64,000 nt of DNA from a bacterium. GTDB taxonomy: Bacteria > Bacillota > Clostridia > Oscillospirales > Oscillospiraceae. Positions 62,058 to 64,000 of this stretch are shown piece after piece (the first letter of the stretch is position 1; each line of letters begins with the position of its first letter). The position numbers and the translations under genes were made by a program. The notes under the pieces are model-generated. The model worked only from the letters and a program-made list of their open reading frames with translations, was not told where the DNA came from and searched no databases. The DNA is taken from NCBI GenBank assembly GCA_004562395.1, contig SFQY01000004.1, positions 1 to 64,000 on the forward strand. Reading direction: 5' to 3'.

Positions 62058-62963
62058 ATGGATACGACGAAATTTGAGGGTATTTTTCCCGCCTTCTATG
62101 CCTGCTATGACAAAGAGGGCAACATCAGTCCTGAGGCTGTCCGGGACCTGACCCGCTACCTCATCGGCAAGGGCGTCCAGGGCCTGTACGTGGGCGGCTC
62201 CTCCGGCGAGTGCATCTACCAGGGCAAGGAAGAGCGGAAGGTGGTTCTGGAGAACGTCATGGCCGAGGCCAAGGGCAAGATCACCATTATTGCCCACGTG
62301 GCCTGCAACAACACCGCCGATTCCCAGGAGCTGGCGGCCCACGCCGAGAGCCTGGGGGTGGATGCCATCGCCTCCATTCCTCCCATCTACTTCCACCTGC
62401 CTCCCTATGCCATCGCGAAGTACTGGAACGACATCTCCGCCGCGGCCCCCAATACCGATTTCATCATCTACAACATTCCCCAGCTGGCGGGCGTCAGCCT
62501 CACTGTGCCTCTGCTGAAGGAAATGCTGAAGAATCCCCGCTGCATCGGCGTGAAGAACTCCTCCATGCCCACCCAGGATATCCAGATGTGGCGTGACGAG
62601 GGTGCCATCGTCTTCAACGGTCCCGACGAGCAGCTGATCTGCGGCCTGGCCATGGGCGCCGTTGGCGGCATCGGCGGAACCTATGCCGCCATGCCTGAGC
62701 TGTACATCGGTATGCGCAAGGAGCTTCTGGCCGGCAACCTCCAGAAGGCCCAGGAAATGCAGAACGAAGCCTGCCGGATCATCTACAAGATGTGTTCCGC
62801 CCATGGCAACATGTACGCGGTCATCAAGGAGATCCTGCGCCGCACCGGCGGCCCCGACTGCGGCAGCGTCCGCGCGCCTCTGGCGGAGCTGATCGACAGC
62901 GACTATCCCATCGTGGACCAGTGCGTTGCCATGATCAACGCGGCAATCAAAAAGTATTGCTGA
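62058..62963 (+). CDS. nanA: N-acetylneuraminate lyase (DHDPS/NAL family)
   Basis: This 301-residue TIM-barrel aldolase splits N-acetylneuraminate into ManNAc and pyruvate. Motifs are YVGGSSGECIYQ (residues 44-55, the carboxylate-binding loop), FIIYNIP with catalytic Tyr138 and GVKNSS with Schiff-base Lys166, positions that match E. coli NanA almost exactly. GGTYAAMPELY near residue 215 is also typical of lyases rather than dihydrodipicolinate synthases. It follows the transporter genes, and the epimerase for its product is at 54882-56081. An AT-rich hairpin lies directly upstream. Confidence 0.9.
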   Translation: MDTTKFEGIFPAFYACYDKEGNISPEAVRDLTRYLIGKGVQGLYVGGSSGECIYQGKEERKVVLENVMAEAKGKITIIAHVACNNTADSQELAAHAESLGVDAIASIPPIYFHLPPYAIAKYWNDISAAAPNTDFIIYNIPQLAGVSLTVPLLKEMLKNPRCIGVKNSSMPTQDIQMWRDEGAIVFNGPDEQLICGLAMGAVGGIGGTYAAMPELYIGMRKELLAGNLQKAQEMQNEACRIIYKMCSAHGNMYAVIKEILRRTGGPDCGSVRAPLAELIDSDYPIVDQCVAMINAAIKKYC

Positions 62964-63008
62964 TACCCGAAGCCGCCGGAGCCCCCGGCGGCTTCCTTGT
63001 AATGGGGA

Positions 63009-63440
63009 GATAAAGGATCGTTTACGCTCGCACCCCCCGCGTAGGGGCATAAATTAAGGTATGATTGCCACCGGCGATCATTGAGATTTATGATTCGCTG
63101 CGCGGCGCACCACCCTTGCGGTCGCCCGTCGCCGAAGGCGCTCTGTCTGGAAGGAAGATATGAGATACAAGATATAAGATATAAGTAAATGTATCCCCTT
63201 CGGGGATGTTTTTCAAATTCAATACTGTATCTTTTACCTTATTTCGGTACCGCCGGCAAAACACCTCCAGCGCCAAGGTTCCCTCTTCCATACAGCAGGA
63301 TTTCAAAATCATCCCCGAAGGGGATACCACATCTCATATCTTATATCTCATATCTGATATCTCTATGGAGCAATGCGCCTATGGCGACGGGCGACCGCAA
63401 GGGTCGCCCCTACGCGAAGTGCTGCACGAAACGATCATCC
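63009..63440. repeat. 432-bp nested inverted-repeat element, GATCGTTT termini
   Basis: Four nested arm pairs are visible. GATAAAGGATCGTTTACGC (63009-63027) faces TGCACGAAACGATCATCC (63423-63440). CGCGTAGGGGC (63038-63048) faces GCCCCTACGCG (63406-63416). A perfect 21-bp pair lies at 63113-63133 and 63383-63403, starting CCCTTGCGGTCGCCCG. GTATCCCCTTCGGGGATG (63191-63208) faces CATCCCCGAAGGGGATAC (63310-63327), with AT-rich GATATAAG units between. No coding frame is credible. Confidence 0.85.
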
Positions 63441-63473
63441 ATCCAACGCATTCAATCGTATAAGGAGACAGTT

Positions 63474-64000
63474 ATGGATTTTCTACAGCCGCTGCAGGTC
63501 ATCTGGGACTATCTGGGTATGCACCAGGAGCCTCAGAAGGCAGACTGTATCGTGGGCTTCGGCAACTTTAACGACAACATTGCCCGCCGGGCGGCTCAGC
63601 TGTACCATCAGGGCTACGCGGACAGAATCCTGTTCACCGGCGGCCTGGGACGCAATACCCGGGGCCTGCTGCCGGAGACGGAGGCCGCCCGGTTTGCCAG
63701 GGTGGCGGAGGAATGCGGGGTCCCCGGGGATGCCATTTTGCGGGAGGACCGGTCCACCAACACCAAGGAGAATATCCTGTTCACCCGGGATTTGCTGACA
63801 CAGCTGGGACTGCCCCGGGATCACATTCTGGGGGTCCACCAGCCCTTCATGGAGCGCCGGATCTGCGCGGCTCTGGGGGTGTACTGGCCGGAGGTCAGGA
63901 TCACGGTGACCTCTCCCCAGGTCACCATCCCGGAATACCTGGCCGACGCGAAGCGTCAGGGCATCACGGAAAACGCCGCCGTTTCCGTCATCGTGGGAGA
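63474..64000 (+). CDS. DUF218/YdcF-like protein, cut by window end
   Basis: The visible 175 residues start at an ATG with AAGGAG nine bases upstream. They resemble DUF218 (YdcF/SanA) proteins: ADCIVGFGNFNDNIARRAAQ near residue 24, ILFTGGLGRNTRG near residue 51 and EDRSTNTKENILFT near residue 91. YdcF binds S-adenosylmethionine, and relatives act in envelope functions. The frame is open to position 64000, so the C-terminus is missing. It follows the nanA gene across a repeat element, and similar genes occur beside sugar-utilisation loci in Firmicutes. Confidence 0.8.
   Translation, partial: MDFLQPLQVIWDYLGMHQEPQKADCIVGFGNFNDNIARRAAQLYHQGYADRILFTGGLGRNTRGLLPETEAARFARVAEECGVPGDAILREDRSTNTKENILFTRDLLTQLGLPRDHILGVHQPFMERRICAALGVYWPEVRITVTSPQVTIPEYLADAKRQGITENAAVSVIVG

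Overview
The window looks like chromosome from a GC-rich, fermentative gut member of the Clostridia, most probably an Oscillospirales/Ruminococcaceae-type bacterium. The basis is Gram-positive lipoprotein signals, strong AGGAGG ribosome sites, Firmicutes-type ABC sugar transporters, ROK, LacI and RpiR regulators, LrgAB, a cellobiose phosphorylase and a host-glycan (sialic acid) locus. No rRNA, tRNA, CRISPR array, integrase or IS transposase was recognised. The genus is an inference.

Layout. (1) 155-9168: an amino-sugar operon on the minus strand (NagA, TIM-barrel isomerase, ribose-type ABC transporter, Gfo/Idh/MocA oxidoreductase, NagB-like deaminase), divergent from a ROK regulator. (2) 9434-11729: FAD oxidoreductase and GH43-like protein, with a broken polysaccharide-deacetylase start between them. 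(3) 12197-14811: citrate-lyase accessory genes citC and fused citX-citG, plus a LysR remnant; no lyase subunits are in view. (4) 15229-18110: lrgAB and an ABC-F ATPase. (5) 18244-19701: a membrane-anchored RCC1-propeller protein. (6) 20284-36593: a beta-glucoside/beta-mannoside locus (GH1, GH94 cellobiose phosphorylase, GH3, complete Opp/Dpp-type transporter, LacI, divergent GH2 beta-mannosidase), then an SGNH esterase. (7) 37635-41653: DUF4956, VTC-domain and CotH-kinase genes, plus a small membrane protein. (8) 41878-53364: a eukaryote-like signalling locus: PP2C phosphatase, HTH protein, Ser/Thr kinase fused to a DnaJ-C-like domain and an RCC1 propeller, four zinc-ribbon proteins, a secreted RCC1 protein, a membrane-anchored GH25 lysozyme-like enzyme and a small zinc-ribbon membrane protein. 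(9) 53994-64000: a sialic-acid/ManNAc locus (RpiR regulator, GlcNAc 2-epimerase, DUF624 protein, SGNH esterase, sugar ABC transporter, N-acetylneuraminate lyase, DUF218/YdcF-like protein cut by the window end).

How the parts fit. Regions 1 and 9 could together take sialic acid to fructose-6-phosphate: lyase gives ManNAc, the epimerase gives GlcNAc, and after phosphorylation by a kinase not seen here NagA and NagB finish the route. Region 6 is a self-contained import and phosphorolysis/hydrolysis route for beta-linked gluco- and manno-oligosaccharides. Region 8 is the most unusual part. It has the outline of a PrkC/PrpC-type kinase/phosphatase pair, but the predicted outside domain is a seven-repeat RCC1 propeller rather than PASTA repeats, and it is surrounded by zinc-ribbon membrane proteins.

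Most gaps of 200-600 bp hold palindromic repeat elements without coding capacity. At least two families with conserved terminal inverted repeats can be aligned by eye: one with termini like GATAAATTGGTGTTTG, the other with termini like TGTAAAGGATCGTTTACGC. They look like MITE/REP-type mobile or structured repeats.
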